From contig CAIXXM010000111.1 of NCBI GenBank assembly GCA_903923395.1, positions 1 through 64,000 on the forward strand: 64,000 bases of DNA. Reading direction: 5' to 3'. The position numbers and the translations under genes are program-made. Of the stretch, positions 18,243 through 27,360 are shown one piece after another. The DNA is from an uncultured Acidobacteriia bacterium. Its GTDB lineage: Bacteria; Acidobacteriota; Terriglobia; Bryobacterales; Bryobacteraceae. Below the pieces are notes generated by a model that saw nothing but the letters and a program-made list of their open reading frames with translations, was not told where the DNA came from and did not search any database. Every line of letters starts with the position of its first letter. The first letter of the stretch is position 1.

Positions 18243-19571
18243 TTATTTGCCTGCCGGGTACTTCGAGGCCAGGAAGTCCACGATGGCAGGCTTCTCTTCC
18301 GGTTTCACCGGCGCACCCCAACGCGTCATCTTGTCCACTTCTTTATCCCACTGTGCTCTGGTCATGCGCTGTCCCTGCATCATGTGATCGTCATGGCAGG
18401 TGATGCACTTGCTCTTCACTTCTTTGGGATATTCCACGCCTGTGACCTGAGGCGGACCAGGGCGCGGACCCATCACAACGCGGGGCTGCACATTCCACAG
18501 GTACCCTGACGGATTCCATTCCTGTTCCTTCGGCTGTACGTTGCCGCCTTCATCGGTGGCCCGTGCCACCAGGACGCCATCGGCAGGCACCGTCACTGCC
18601 AGACTCCACAAGCGCCAGCCCCACTGCGTCTTGTTCTTATCGAGCTTCGCCAGTTTCCAGGTCTTGCCGTCATCCACGGAAACTTCCACCTTCGCCACCG
18701 GCTTCAGCCCGCTGTAGGCAACTCCGCCCACCAGCACTTTGCCCGGGGCCAGCACCTTCGGCGAATGGATGATGCTTTTGACCTTGATCCAGGTCACCGG
18801 ATTGGTATCCTTCGGGTCCACTGCTTCGCCGGGCTTGCCCAGGACCTTCGGATAGCGGTAGGCCGTCTTCATGAAGAAGCCGTCGAACTCGGTGGGAATC
18901 GCTTCAATGTCGGTGACCCACTTCACCCAGGAATCGCCCGCCCAGCCCGGTACCACGAGCCGCACCGGACCGCCATGCACGGTCGGCAGCGCTTCGCCAT
19001 TCATTTCCCAGGCCAGCAGCGTGTCCGGGTGCATGCACTTTTCGGTTTCCAGGCTGCGGATGAACTTTGGCTGTGTACCCATCGGCTTGTCTGCGCTGTT
19101 GAACGCCAGATGCTTGCCTTCCGGTTTAATGCCCGCCATCGCGAGAACATCCTTGAGCCGCACGCCGCCCCACTTTGCATTGCCCACGGCACCCTGATCC
19201 CACTGGAGGCCGGGCATCGTCGGGCGATAGTTGGCGCGTCCATTGCCGGCGCACTCCATCACCGCAACGATCTCCACCTTCTTCATCTTCTTGAGATCGG
19301 CCAGCTTGATTGAAACTTCCTTGTTCACCAGCCCGTGGATTTTGATCTCGTAGTTCGCCACATCGGGCGTTGGGGTGAGTGTGTGCGTCCGAACATAGAA
19401 GCTGTCATTCGGGGTCAGGTATGACTCAAACCCGGCGAATTCCATCTCGTAGTCTTCCGGCCGGACAGACTGTGTCTTGAGGTTTTTGCCAGGTGCGGCA
19501 GAGGAAGAGGTTCCGGCAATGACGAGGCCGGCGAGGCCCGTGAGTAGCTCACGGCGGTCGAGAGAGCGCAT
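18243..19571 (-). CDS. Sulfite-oxidase-family molybdopterin enzyme with C-terminal c-type heme motif
   Basis: EIVAVMECAGNGRANYRP (Mo-ligand Cys context); VHGGPVRLVVPGWAGDSWVKWVTDIEA; C-terminal SKCITCHDDHMMQGQRMTRAQWDKEVDKMTRWGAPV. Confidence 0.85.
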   Translation of the reverse strand: MRSLDRRELLTGLAGLVIAGTSSSAAPGKNLKTQSVRPEDYEMEFAGFESYLTPNDSFYVRTHTLTPTPDVANYEIKIHGLVNKEVSIKLADLKKMKKVEIVAVMECAGNGRANYRPTMPGLQWDQGAVGNAKWGGVRLKDVLAMAGIKPEGKHLAFNSADKPMGTQPKFIRSLETEKCMHPDTLLAWEMNGEALPTVHGGPVRLVVPGWAGDSWVKWVTDIEAIPTEFDGFFMKTAYRYPKVLGKPGEAVDPKDTNPVTWIKVKSIIHSPKVLAPGKVLVGGVAYSGLKPVAKVEVSVDDGKTWKLAKLDKNKTQWGWRLWSLAVTVPADGVLVARATDEGGNVQPKEQEWNPSGYLWNVQPRVVMGPRPGPPQVTGVEYPKEVKSKCITCHDDHMMQGQRMTRAQWDKEVDKMTRWGAPVKPEEKPAIVDFLASKYPAGK

Positions 19572-19600
19572 GGCAGTTATTCTATCGCGACAATGAGATT

Positions 19601-20248
19601 ATGCCGAAAGACTTGATCATCTGTGTTGCCACGGAGCTCGAAGCGGGGTCGCTGCGGGAACACCTGCCTGTGCTGGTCACCGGCGTGGGGGCGGTCAATG
19701 CCGCCATTGCACTTACGATGCATTTGGAACGGTTCGGGGCCGGGGCAGTGATCAGTTGCGGGATTGGTGGTGCTTATCCGGGCAGCGGTCTTGCGACTGC
19801 CTCCGCGGTTTGGGCGGAAAGTGAATGTTACGGCGATCTTGGTGCTGCCTCGCCAGAGGGCTTTCTCGATATGGAGGCGCTCGGTTTTCCGGTGATCCCC
19901 GGGGCCACTCCCACTTACAACCGTTTGCCGGTTCGCATTCGTCCTGCAGGACCTGCTGCCCGTTTTGTAACCGTCAACACCTGCACGGGCGATGAGCAGA
20001 CGGCCCATACCCTGGCTGCCCGCACTGGCGGTGCTGTAGAAAACATGGAAGGTGCGGCCATTGCGCATGTTGCCGCAATCTATGGGATCCCCATGGGGGA
20101 AGTGCGCGGCATCAGCAACCCAGCCGGCAACCGGGACCGTTCGGCCTGGCGGGTAAGAGAAGCAGCCGCAGCCGCACAGGAGTGCCTGCTGGCAGCCTGG
20201 CGGCGCGGCGAACTTACCAGTGCATTACTTGACCGCCATCCACATTGA
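19601..20248 (+). CDS. mqnB: Futalosine hydrolase
   Basis: MPKDLIICVATELEAGSLREHLPVLVTGVGAVNAAIALTMHLERFGAGAVISCGIGGAYPGSGL; ENMEGAAIAHVAAIYGIPMGEVRGISNPAGNRDRSAW. Confidence 0.85.
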   Translation: MPKDLIICVATELEAGSLREHLPVLVTGVGAVNAAIALTMHLERFGAGAVISCGIGGAYPGSGLATASAVWAESECYGDLGAASPEGFLDMEALGFPVIPGATPTYNRLPVRIRPAGPAARFVTVNTCTGDEQTAHTLAARTGGAVENMEGAAIAHVAAIYGIPMGEVRGISNPAGNRDRSAWRVREAAAAAQECLLAAWRRGELTSALLDRHPH

Positions 20249-20990
20249 TGGTTTGTCCTGTAACTTGCCGTGCCAGCGCGGAAGATAGAAAGACTAACAT
20301 CGCCGCGATATCTTCCGGTGTCTGCCAGCTTCCCAGCGGCGCGACACTGCGCACCTTTGCTCCCGCCCAATCGTCATAACTTCGCTGTTGGTCCGGCGGC
20401 TGCGCCTGATTCCAGGCCTGCCAGACTGCCTCATTCAAAGGGGTCTGCACCATGCCCGGATTCACCACGTTGACCCGGACGTTATACGGTGCCAGATCCT
20501 TTGCCACCGCCTGGGCAAAGTTGATGTTCGCGGCTTTGCTGGCGCTGTACGGCGGATCCGTCTGCGAGCCAATCTGCCCGGCAACGGAGCCAAGAAACAG
20601 CATCGTCCCTGAGCGCCGTTCTCTCATCCCGGGGGCGAAGGCGTGCGCGATATGCACGGTACCCATCACATTGACTGCCAGGACCTTCGCCCAGTCGGCT
20701 GGTTCCAGGTTTGTGAAGGGAAACCCGAACTTCCCGGAGCCGATTGCGGCGGCATGAACCACGTGCTGCACAGGCCCTTGGGCTGCTTCGGTATCGGCGA
20801 GCGCCCGCAGTACGGACGCGTAATCGGAAACATCCACGCGCGCAGAGAAAGCTGCTTCGGCCGGGCTGCTGTTCCGGTCCCATACGGCCACCTTGCAACC
20901 CTCCGCCAGGAATGCCCTGGCGCAAGCGAGACCGATCCCGCTCGCTCCGCCTGTGATGACAACGCTGTGTCCTGCGAGTTCCAGATCCAT
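20214..20990 (-). CDS. SDR family oxidoreductase
   Basis: VVITGGASGIGLACARAFLAEGCKVAVWDRN; PYSASKAANINFAQAVAKDLAPYNVRVNVVNPG. Confidence 0.9.
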   Translation of the reverse strand: MDLELAGHSVVITGGASGIGLACARAFLAEGCKVAVWDRNSSPAEAAFSARVDVSDYASVLRALADTEAAQGPVQHVVHAAAIGSGKFGFPFTNLEPADWAKVLAVNVMGTVHIAHAFAPGMRERRSGTMLFLGSVAGQIGSQTDPPYSASKAANINFAQAVAKDLAPYNVRVNVVNPGMVQTPLNEAVWQAWNQAQPPDQQRSYDDWAGAKVRSVAPLGSWQTPEDIAAMLVFLSSALARQVTGQTINVDGGQVMHW

Positions 20991-21331
20991 CAGAATGCCG
21001 CTACAACTTTCCGGGGCAGCTTCGCCACCACCATGTCATACGATTGGCGCAGTCTGGCGCGCAGTTCCTTAGCCGGCATGGCATCAAAGGTTTCCAGTGC
21101 CACCCACGAGGCACGCGCCAGATAAGGTGCCGGCAGAATTCCTTCGCGCTCACAAAGTTCCGCGAACTCGGCGGCGGGTACTTTCAGGGACATGGCATTG
21201 CCCGCTGCCTCCAGATTGACTACCGCAAAGATTTTGCCGCCGGTCTTCAGAACCATATGTTCGCCCCATTGCAAAGACTCCGTGACGCCCGGCCAGGAGA
21301 GACAAAGCGCGCGGATGGTTTCCTGATTCAT
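20990..21331 (-). CDS. MmcQ/YjbR family protein
   Basis: ALCLSWPGVTESLQWGEHMVLKTGGKIFAVVNLEAAGNAMSLKVPAAEFAELCEREGILPAPYLARASWVAL. Confidence 0.85.
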   Translation of the reverse strand: MNQETIRALCLSWPGVTESLQWGEHMVLKTGGKIFAVVNLEAAGNAMSLKVPAAEFAELCEREGILPAPYLARASWVALETFDAMPAKELRARLRQSYDMVVAKLPRKVVAAF

Positions 21332-21417
21332 TTGCCCGCTACGATACCACTTTTCCCCGGCACAAAGGAGCCTCGAGCCAGTCCAGTGAATTCCCTTTCA
21401 GGCGATACCATAAGCTC

Positions 21418-22830
21418 ATGGCAACCCCCATGTGGATTGGCGGCGCGGAAGTAACTGCCCCGAAGACCCGCGACATTCTCGTTCCTTTCGATGGCACCGT
21501 GGCCGGCACTGTGTTTGAAGCCGGTCCGGAGCAGGTCAGGGCGGCCATTGCAGCCGCGCAGGCAGCGGTGCCCGTGATGCGGTCCCTGTCGCGTTTTGAG
21601 CGTGGCGGGATCCTTTCCCGCGCCCGTGCCATTCTGCTGGAGCGCAAGGAAGAAATGGCACGCACCATTGCCCTCGAATCCGGGAAGCCCATCCGCGAAG
21701 CCCGTGTGGAAGTGGACCGCGGCCTGTTCACGTTGCTGTTCTCTGCTGAGGAAGCCCACCGTCTTGCCGGCGAAGAAGTGCCGCTCGATGCGCACATCGC
21801 GGGCGCGGGCCGTATGGCGATGACCATCCGTGAACCACTTGGCATCATCGCGGCAATCACCCCGTTCAACTTCCCGCTCAACCTGTCTTTACACAAGATT
21901 GGCCCCGCCATCGCCGCGGGGAATGCCGTGGTTCACAAACCGGCCTCGGCGACCCCGCTTTGCGCGCTGCTGCTGGCGCGGATCTTTCACGAGGCTGGAC
22001 TTCCCGCCGGTGCCTTGAATGTGATCACCGGCCCCGGCAGCACCATCGGCGACTTGCTGACGCAGGATTCCCGCATCGCGATGATTACCTTCACCGGCAG
22101 TCCCGACGTTGGCCAGCGGATCCGCAGTCTGGCAGGTATGAAGCGGGTCACGCTCGAACTCGGTTCAAACTCCGCGGTGATCGTGGAACCAGACGCCGAC
22201 TTCGCCAAAGCGATTCCCCGCTGCGTCGCCGGGGCGTTTGCGCACTCCGGCCAGGTCTGCATCTCGATTCAGCGGATCTATGTCCATTCCTCAGTTTTCC
22301 AAAGCTTCACGGAACGTCTGGCGGCGGAAACCGCAAAGCTGCAAACCGGTCACCCGCTGGAAGATGCCACAGACATCAGTTCCCTGATCAACGAAGCCGA
22401 GGCCGAGCGTATCTCCCGATGGATTGACGAAGCGGTTGCGGCCGGGGCAACGCTGCTCACCGGCGGCGTCCGGCACCGTGCGACGATCACTCCCGCGGTG
22501 TTGACCCAGGTTCCCAATGGCATCAACATCAGCTGTCGCGAAGCCTTCGGTCCTGTGGTGGCCGTGAATTCTTACGACACTCTCGATGAGGCCATCGCGC
22601 TGGTGAACAACTCGGATTTCGGTCTGCAGGCCTCCATCTATACGCAGAATCTCGGTCACGCCTTCCGCGCTGCCCGGGAAGTTCACGTCGGCGGTTTCCA
22701 TATCAATGAAGTTCCGGCATTCCGCGCTGACCAGATGCCTTACGGCGGCGTGAAGCTGAGCGGCACCGGCCGGGAGGGTCCGAAGTATGCCATTGAAGAA
22801 ATGTCAGAAATCAAGCTAATCTCGTGGTGA
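21418..22830 (+). CDS. Aldehyde dehydrogenase family protein
   Basis: GIIAAITPFNFPLNLSLHKIGPAIAAGNAVVHKPASATPL; VTLELGSNSAVIV; FAHSGQVCISIQRI. Confidence 0.92.
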   Translation: MATPMWIGGAEVTAPKTRDILVPFDGTVAGTVFEAGPEQVRAAIAAAQAAVPVMRSLSRFERGGILSRARAILLERKEEMARTIALESGKPIREARVEVDRGLFTLLFSAEEAHRLAGEEVPLDAHIAGAGRMAMTIREPLGIIAAITPFNFPLNLSLHKIGPAIAAGNAVVHKPASATPLCALLLARIFHEAGLPAGALNVITGPGSTIGDLLTQDSRIAMITFTGSPDVGQRIRSLAGMKRVTLELGSNSAVIVEPDADFAKAIPRCVAGAFAHSGQVCISIQRIYVHSSVFQSFTERLAAETAKLQTGHPLEDATDISSLINEAEAERISRWIDEAVAAGATLLTGGVRHRATITPAVLTQVPNGINISCREAFGPVVAVNSYDTLDEAIALVNNSDFGLQASIYTQNLGHAFRAAREVHVGGFHINEVPAFRADQMPYGGVKLSGTGREGPKYAIEEMSEIKLISW

Positions 22831-22876
22831 CGTTTTTTCCGTTCATCCGTCCAACCGGACAGAACAGAACGAGACC

Positions 22877-23488
22877 ATGCAAATTGCAGGGACGGTGACA
22901 GCGAAACTGGCGGTGCCAATCGACGAAGCCGGGTTGATCCGGGCCGCCCAAAAGGGTGATCAGGACGCCTTCGAGCGCCTTGTGCGTGCCTACGACCAAA
23001 GTGTGCTCCGCGTGGCGATGAACCTGTTGCGCAGTCCGGAAGAGGCGCGCGATGTGTATCAGGAAGCTTTTCTGAAGGTCTATAAGAACCTGCATCTGTT
23101 CCGCTTTGACTGCTCTTTCCACACTTGGCTTTACCGTATTGTCACCAACATTTGCCTGGATCATCTGCGCCGCCGGAAGGTCCGCAAAGAGGAATCGACG
23201 GTGGTGGAGACGTCAGACGGTCCCATGGACCGCGCTGCGACGCTCGAAGAAGATTCCCCGCGCGGCAATCCCGAGCGCCAAATGTGGAACGCGCAGTTGA
23301 GTGACCGGATCCAGCGCGCCCTGGGGCAACTTACCCCTCGCGAGCGTACGGTCTTCGAACTGCGGCATTACGAGGGCCTCCGGCTGCGCGCCATCGGTGA
23401 CATGCTCGGTACCACCGAAGAGGCCGCGAAGAATTGTCTGTTTCGGGCTACGCAGAAAATGCGGGCCAGTTTGGAAAGTCTGTTATGA
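22877..23488 (+). CDS. ECF RNA polymerase sigma factor (RpoE-like)
   Basis: DAFERLVRAYDQSVLRVAMNLLRSPEEARDVYQEAFLKVYKNLHLFRFDCSFHTWLYRIVTNICLDHLRRRK; region 4 LTPRERTVFELRHYEGL. Confidence 0.92.
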   Translation: MQIAGTVTAKLAVPIDEAGLIRAAQKGDQDAFERLVRAYDQSVLRVAMNLLRSPEEARDVYQEAFLKVYKNLHLFRFDCSFHTWLYRIVTNICLDHLRRRKVRKEESTVVETSDGPMDRAATLEEDSPRGNPERQMWNAQLSDRIQRALGQLTPRERTVFELRHYEGLRLRAIGDMLGTTEEAAKNCLFRATQKMRASLESLL

Positions 23489-24363
23489 ACTGTTCGGATT
23501 TCGCGCAGGATATCGCGCTCTACTGCTACGGCGAATTGACCGGTGAGGCAGAGGAGCGTTTGGAAGATCATCTCGCCGGATGTCAGGTTTGCCGTGAGGA
23601 ACTGGATCACCAAAAGCTCTTCATGGATGCCATGAATGACCGGCCGGAGGAACTGGATTTTGGCGTGCTCGCCGAATGCAGGCAGACGTTGCGGGCGCAG
23701 GTTGCCACCACGCGGCCATGGTCTTGGAATAACTGGTTCCGCAATGTGCAGATTCCTGTAGGTGCCATGGCGTTGGTGGCCCTCGGCTGGCTAGGCGCGC
23801 ATTACACTCCGGAACGCTTTGGTGGCGTCCGTGCCGGCCTGGGAACTCCGCCGCTCTTCTCCAGCGTGCGCAGTGTGGAGCCGGATGCTTCCGGACGGAT
23901 TCAAATCTCGGTGGATGATGTGACCCGCCGCGTTGTCAGCGGGGACCCGAATGACCCGCACATTCAAGCCCTGCTGTTGACCGCCGTGCGGGAAGAATCC
24001 AACCCCGGCATTCGTGTGGAATCGATCGGCATCCTGCAGAGCAGGGCAGGGACGGAAGAAGTTCGCCGGGCTCTCTTGGATGCCGTGTCGCATGACCCAA
24101 ATTCCGCTGTCCGCTTGAAGGCACTGCAAGGGTTGAAGACCTATTCGGCGAGCGCCGATGTCCGGCAAACACTGGCCAGCGTCCTGCTGAAGGATGATGA
24201 CCCGAATGTCCGCGTGCAGGCGATCGATCTGCTGACGGCCCACCGCGATGATGCGCTGGTGGGTGTGCTGCAGCAGATTGTGGAGAAGGAAGACAACGCC
24301 TACGTGCAGAGCCGTTGCATGAAGACGCTGCAGGCGATGCGGGCCTCGGTGGGCACTTACTAG
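23485..24363 (+). CDS. Putative anti-sigma factor: zinc-finger domain, TM helix, C-terminal HEAT-like repeats
   Basis: ATGA overlap with the sigma gene; YCYGELTGEAEERLEDHLAGCQVCREEL; AMALVALGWLGAHY; HEAT-like DPNSAVRLKALQGLKTYS / DPNVRVQAIDLLTAHRDDALVGVLQQIVEKEDNAYVQSRCMKTLQ. Confidence 0.85.
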   Translation: MNCSDFAQDIALYCYGELTGEAEERLEDHLAGCQVCREELDHQKLFMDAMNDRPEELDFGVLAECRQTLRAQVATTRPWSWNNWFRNVQIPVGAMALVALGWLGAHYTPERFGGVRAGLGTPPLFSSVRSVEPDASGRIQISVDDVTRRVVSGDPNDPHIQALLLTAVREESNPGIRVESIGILQSRAGTEEVRRALLDAVSHDPNSAVRLKALQGLKTYSASADVRQTLASVLLKDDDPNVRVQAIDLLTAHRDDALVGVLQQIVEKEDNAYVQSRCMKTLQAMRASVGTY

Positions 24364-24423
24364 CCGGCAAAAGACCTGATCCACAAATGTTTCTGGGTCC
24401 ACCTGAATCTATCGCTTGATGTT

Positions 24424-24444
24424 CGCGCGCCATTCTGGCGCGCG
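24424..24444. repeat. Short perfect hairpin downstream of the anti-sigma gene
   Basis: cgcgcgcca ttc tggcgcgcg; no T-tract. Confidence 0.5.
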
Positions 24445-24610
24445 TGCCCAGGTAAAGACAACTTCCCGAAACAGGGGGGATTCATCCACTTTCGTGGTCG
24501 GCACGGCCATAGCCCAACATGCGACTGGCAGCCGCGTGTCCAAAATCACAACTGATTGTGACTATTTTTCCAGGCATCGGAATAAATAACATTCTGTGTG
24601 AAGCACTCCA

Positions 24611-24651
24611 CTAGCCGGCAACGGCCCCAGGTCCGTTTTGCCGTCGAATAA
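24611..24651 (-). repeat. Dispersed palindromic intergenic element, copy C (short form)
   Basis: Reverse complement tattcgacggcaaaacggacctggggccgttgccggctag matches both ends of copy A but lacks the central loop. Confidence 0.7.
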
Positions 24652-25791
24652 TTAAGCGCCCTTCAGCCAGCGGTCAAACCACGCAAACGCATCCCGCTGC
24701 ATGTCGAGGTCAAATTTATGCGGGCCGGGGTAGAAGTTCATCTTGTACCGGTCTGGCAGGCTGGCCTTGCGGTAGACCTCACTCAGAATGCGGTCAGCCC
24801 GTTCCATCTCAGGCACGGTGAACAAGCCGTCTTCCCGGTTGTTCAGCACCATCAGGGCGTTGGGCACATTGAGTCCAAAGATCTCCGGATAATCGAGATC
24901 CTTCGGCAGTCCCGGAATGTAGGCCATCCAGGTGTGTGACGAACTGCGGTTCAAGACCAGATCACGCCAGGTGGTCATCATCCCGGCGCAGCAGGAACAT
25001 TTGATTCTGGGGTCCAGGCCTGTGAGCAATACGGTTCGCAGGCCGCCGCCGGAGAGTCCCCCAACGCCGATGTGCTTGGCGTCTACATCGGACCTTGATG
25101 CCAGATAGTCCAGAGCCTTTTGATCCTCCGCCACGAACGTGCCCGGCCAAGTGGTCCCGGCCGCGAAAAGGCTCTTCGACAGAATGTGTTCGTGATTGGC
25201 GGCGAAGGTGTTGTAGCGGGTGATTTCTTCGGGCGATTCGGGGTCTTTTTCCGCGAGACCCTGCGTGACCTTTTCCGGCAGATCCGCATACCGGACCCTG
25301 CGGCTGCCAAAGGCAAACGCATCCGGAACGAGTACTACGTAGCCGCGCTTCGCCAGTTCATTCGCCCAGGCCGCACCCCCATAGTACTTCCTTTGGTGTT
25401 GCTCCATCACCGGATGCAACTGATTGGTGATCCGGGTGATCTTGCGGGTTCCGAAATACTTCTGTCCGCCGTGGTCATGCATGCCGAGTACAGCGGGCAG
25501 TTTCCCTGTTGCCTTGGCGGGCTTCAGTAAGACTGCCTCCGTGGGCGGGCCATAGGGAAGTTGCCACTGCAACTGCTCTACATGCAAGCCATCGAACTCG
25601 AACTGATGAACGACGGATACGGCAGGCACCGGGCCAAGTTCCGGCAGCAGAAGCGCATCCATATAGCGGCGTCGGGCGCGGGGCTGCCACGCACCGGTGC
25701 TCTTGAATTCTGCCCGCCGGAAGGACAAATGAGGAGGATCAGGGGCCAGTTGCGCAGCCCATTCGCCATAGGCCCCGATCAGGTTCTGCAT
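24652..25791 (-). CDS. Alpha/beta hydrolase (acetyl xylan esterase/dienelactone hydrolase-like)
   Basis: LPAVLGMHDHGGQKYFGTRKITR; VDAKHIGVGGLSGGGLRTVLLTGLDPRIKCSCCAGMMTTW. Confidence 0.8.
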   Translation of the reverse strand: MQNLIGAYGEWAAQLAPDPPHLSFRRAEFKSTGAWQPRARRRYMDALLLPELGPVPAVSVVHQFEFDGLHVEQLQWQLPYGPPTEAVLLKPAKATGKLPAVLGMHDHGGQKYFGTRKITRITNQLHPVMEQHQRKYYGGAAWANELAKRGYVVLVPDAFAFGSRRVRYADLPEKVTQGLAEKDPESPEEITRYNTFAANHEHILSKSLFAAGTTWPGTFVAEDQKALDYLASRSDVDAKHIGVGGLSGGGLRTVLLTGLDPRIKCSCCAGMMTTWRDLVLNRSSSHTWMAYIPGLPKDLDYPEIFGLNVPNALMVLNNREDGLFTVPEMERADRILSEVYRKASLPDRYKMNFYPGPHKFDLDMQRDAFAWFDRWLKGA

Positions 25792-25797
25792 CGCGGA

Positions 25798-27156
25798 CTA
25801 CACCTTGTCCGGAATGGCGTACGGAGCGCGCGGCGGCCGTGTGTAGAGCGCGCTGGCTTCCTTGTCGCCAATGGCGGCGCCAGTCATCGGGTCCAGATGC
25901 AACATCCGGTTGACGCGGTAGCCGATGTTCCCCAAGTGGCAGAACGCGGCCGAACGTGCGCCAATCTCGATCTCCGCATGCAGCGATTTGTAATCGCGGC
26001 TGCGAACGGCATCGAGGAAGTTCTTCATATGCGGCACCGTATCTTCCCCGGAAGGTTTGCCGGCTTCGTCCTTGATGTATTTCTCCTGGGCACCCGCACC
26101 TGCGCCGCGCGCCGCTTCGCCGGAGATCATGGCACCGGAGCTCTTGTAAAGCTGGAAGCCCTCATGATCCACCACCAGGAAGCCCTTGTCGCCCATGAAG
26201 ATGTTGCCCACATAGTTGGGTTTCAGGGGGGCCAGTGCCTCGGTCGGCGTGGGCAGATTCCGGACTTCGAAGGTGAATTCCATATCCCCGAAGTTGAATG
26301 AGGTCAGCAGCGTGTTGGGTGTTTCCTGATCATCCACCCAGGCGAACTTGCCACCGGTCGACATCACGGTCTTGGGCCAGTCCGTCCGGTTGATGCCCCA
26401 CAGAGCGATATCCATTTCATGGACGCCCTGATTGCCCACGTCTCCATTGCCGGTGTCCCACATCCAGTGCCAGTTGTAGACGAATCTGTTCTTGTTGAAC
26501 GGACGCATGGGCGCGGGGCCCAGGAACTTGTCCCAGTTCACGCCAGCGGGCACGGGTTCGTTCTCATAATGGCCAATCGAGAACCGGCGGCGGTAGCAGA
26601 TGCCTTTTACCTGATACAGTTTGCCCACTGCTCCACTGCGGACCAGTTCGATAGCTCTGGCCTTGTGTGGAATCGTCCGGCTCTGGGAGCCGACCTGCAC
26701 CATTCTCTTGTACTTGCGGGCCGCTTCGACCATCTTCTGGCCTTCGTAGATGTTGTGGCTGGCAGGCTTTTCCACGTAAACGTCTTTGCCAGCCTGGCAG
26801 GCCCAGATGGTGGCCAGTGCGTGCCAGTGATTGGGCACAGGCAGTGAGACCGCGTCAATGTCCTTGGACTCAAAGAGCTTGCGCATGTCATCGTAGTCGA
26901 CCGGCTTGTAGCCCTGCTCCTTCTCGATCTTCGCGACTGCCCGCTCCCGGGCCGCCTGCTGCACGTCGCAAACAGCAGCCATCTTGACGTCGGCGGGCAG
27001 TTTGCCGTAGTAATTCATGTGGTCATTGCCGCGCCCGCCCAGGCCAACGATACCGAGATTGACCCGGTCGTTCGCTCCGAGGATGGGGAACTGTGAGGTG
27101 GCAATTGCTGCCGCCGCACCGAAAGTGAATTGCCGCCGGGAAGGTACAGGAGTCAT
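25798..27156 (-). CDS. Gfo/Idh/MocA family oxidoreductase
   Basis: SRRQFTFGAAAAIATSQ (Tat-like signal), VNLGIVGLGGRGNDHMNYYG, KDVYVEKPASHNIYEGQKMVEAARKYKRMVQVGSQSR. Confidence 0.9.
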   Translation of the reverse strand: MTPVPSRRQFTFGAAAAIATSQFPILGANDRVNLGIVGLGGRGNDHMNYYGKLPADVKMAAVCDVQQAARERAVAKIEKEQGYKPVDYDDMRKLFESKDIDAVSLPVPNHWHALATIWACQAGKDVYVEKPASHNIYEGQKMVEAARKYKRMVQVGSQSRTIPHKARAIELVRSGAVGKLYQVKGICYRRRFSIGHYENEPVPAGVNWDKFLGPAPMRPFNKNRFVYNWHWMWDTGNGDVGNQGVHEMDIALWGINRTDWPKTVMSTGGKFAWVDDQETPNTLLTSFNFGDMEFTFEVRNLPTPTEALAPLKPNYVGNIFMGDKGFLVVDHEGFQLYKSSGAMISGEAARGAGAGAQEKYIKDEAGKPSGEDTVPHMKNFLDAVRSRDYKSLHAEIEIGARSAAFCHLGNIGYRVNRMLHLDPMTGAAIGDKEASALYTRPPRAPYAIPDKV

Positions 27157-27360
27157 AGCAGCCGCTATTCTATCGCCTGCTGCACTGCGGTGGCATTCGG
27201 CACGGGTTTGTTTCAGCGCAGTGTGTATTTCCTTGATCGTAACTGTACTGGTACTGGTTCTGTGGCGAGTTGACTTTGGTTTAGCTATCATATGCCTACG
27301 TACAGGTGGACCCGTACTTTTCTTATGGGCGGGCCAGGCGAACATCACAACAACAACAAA

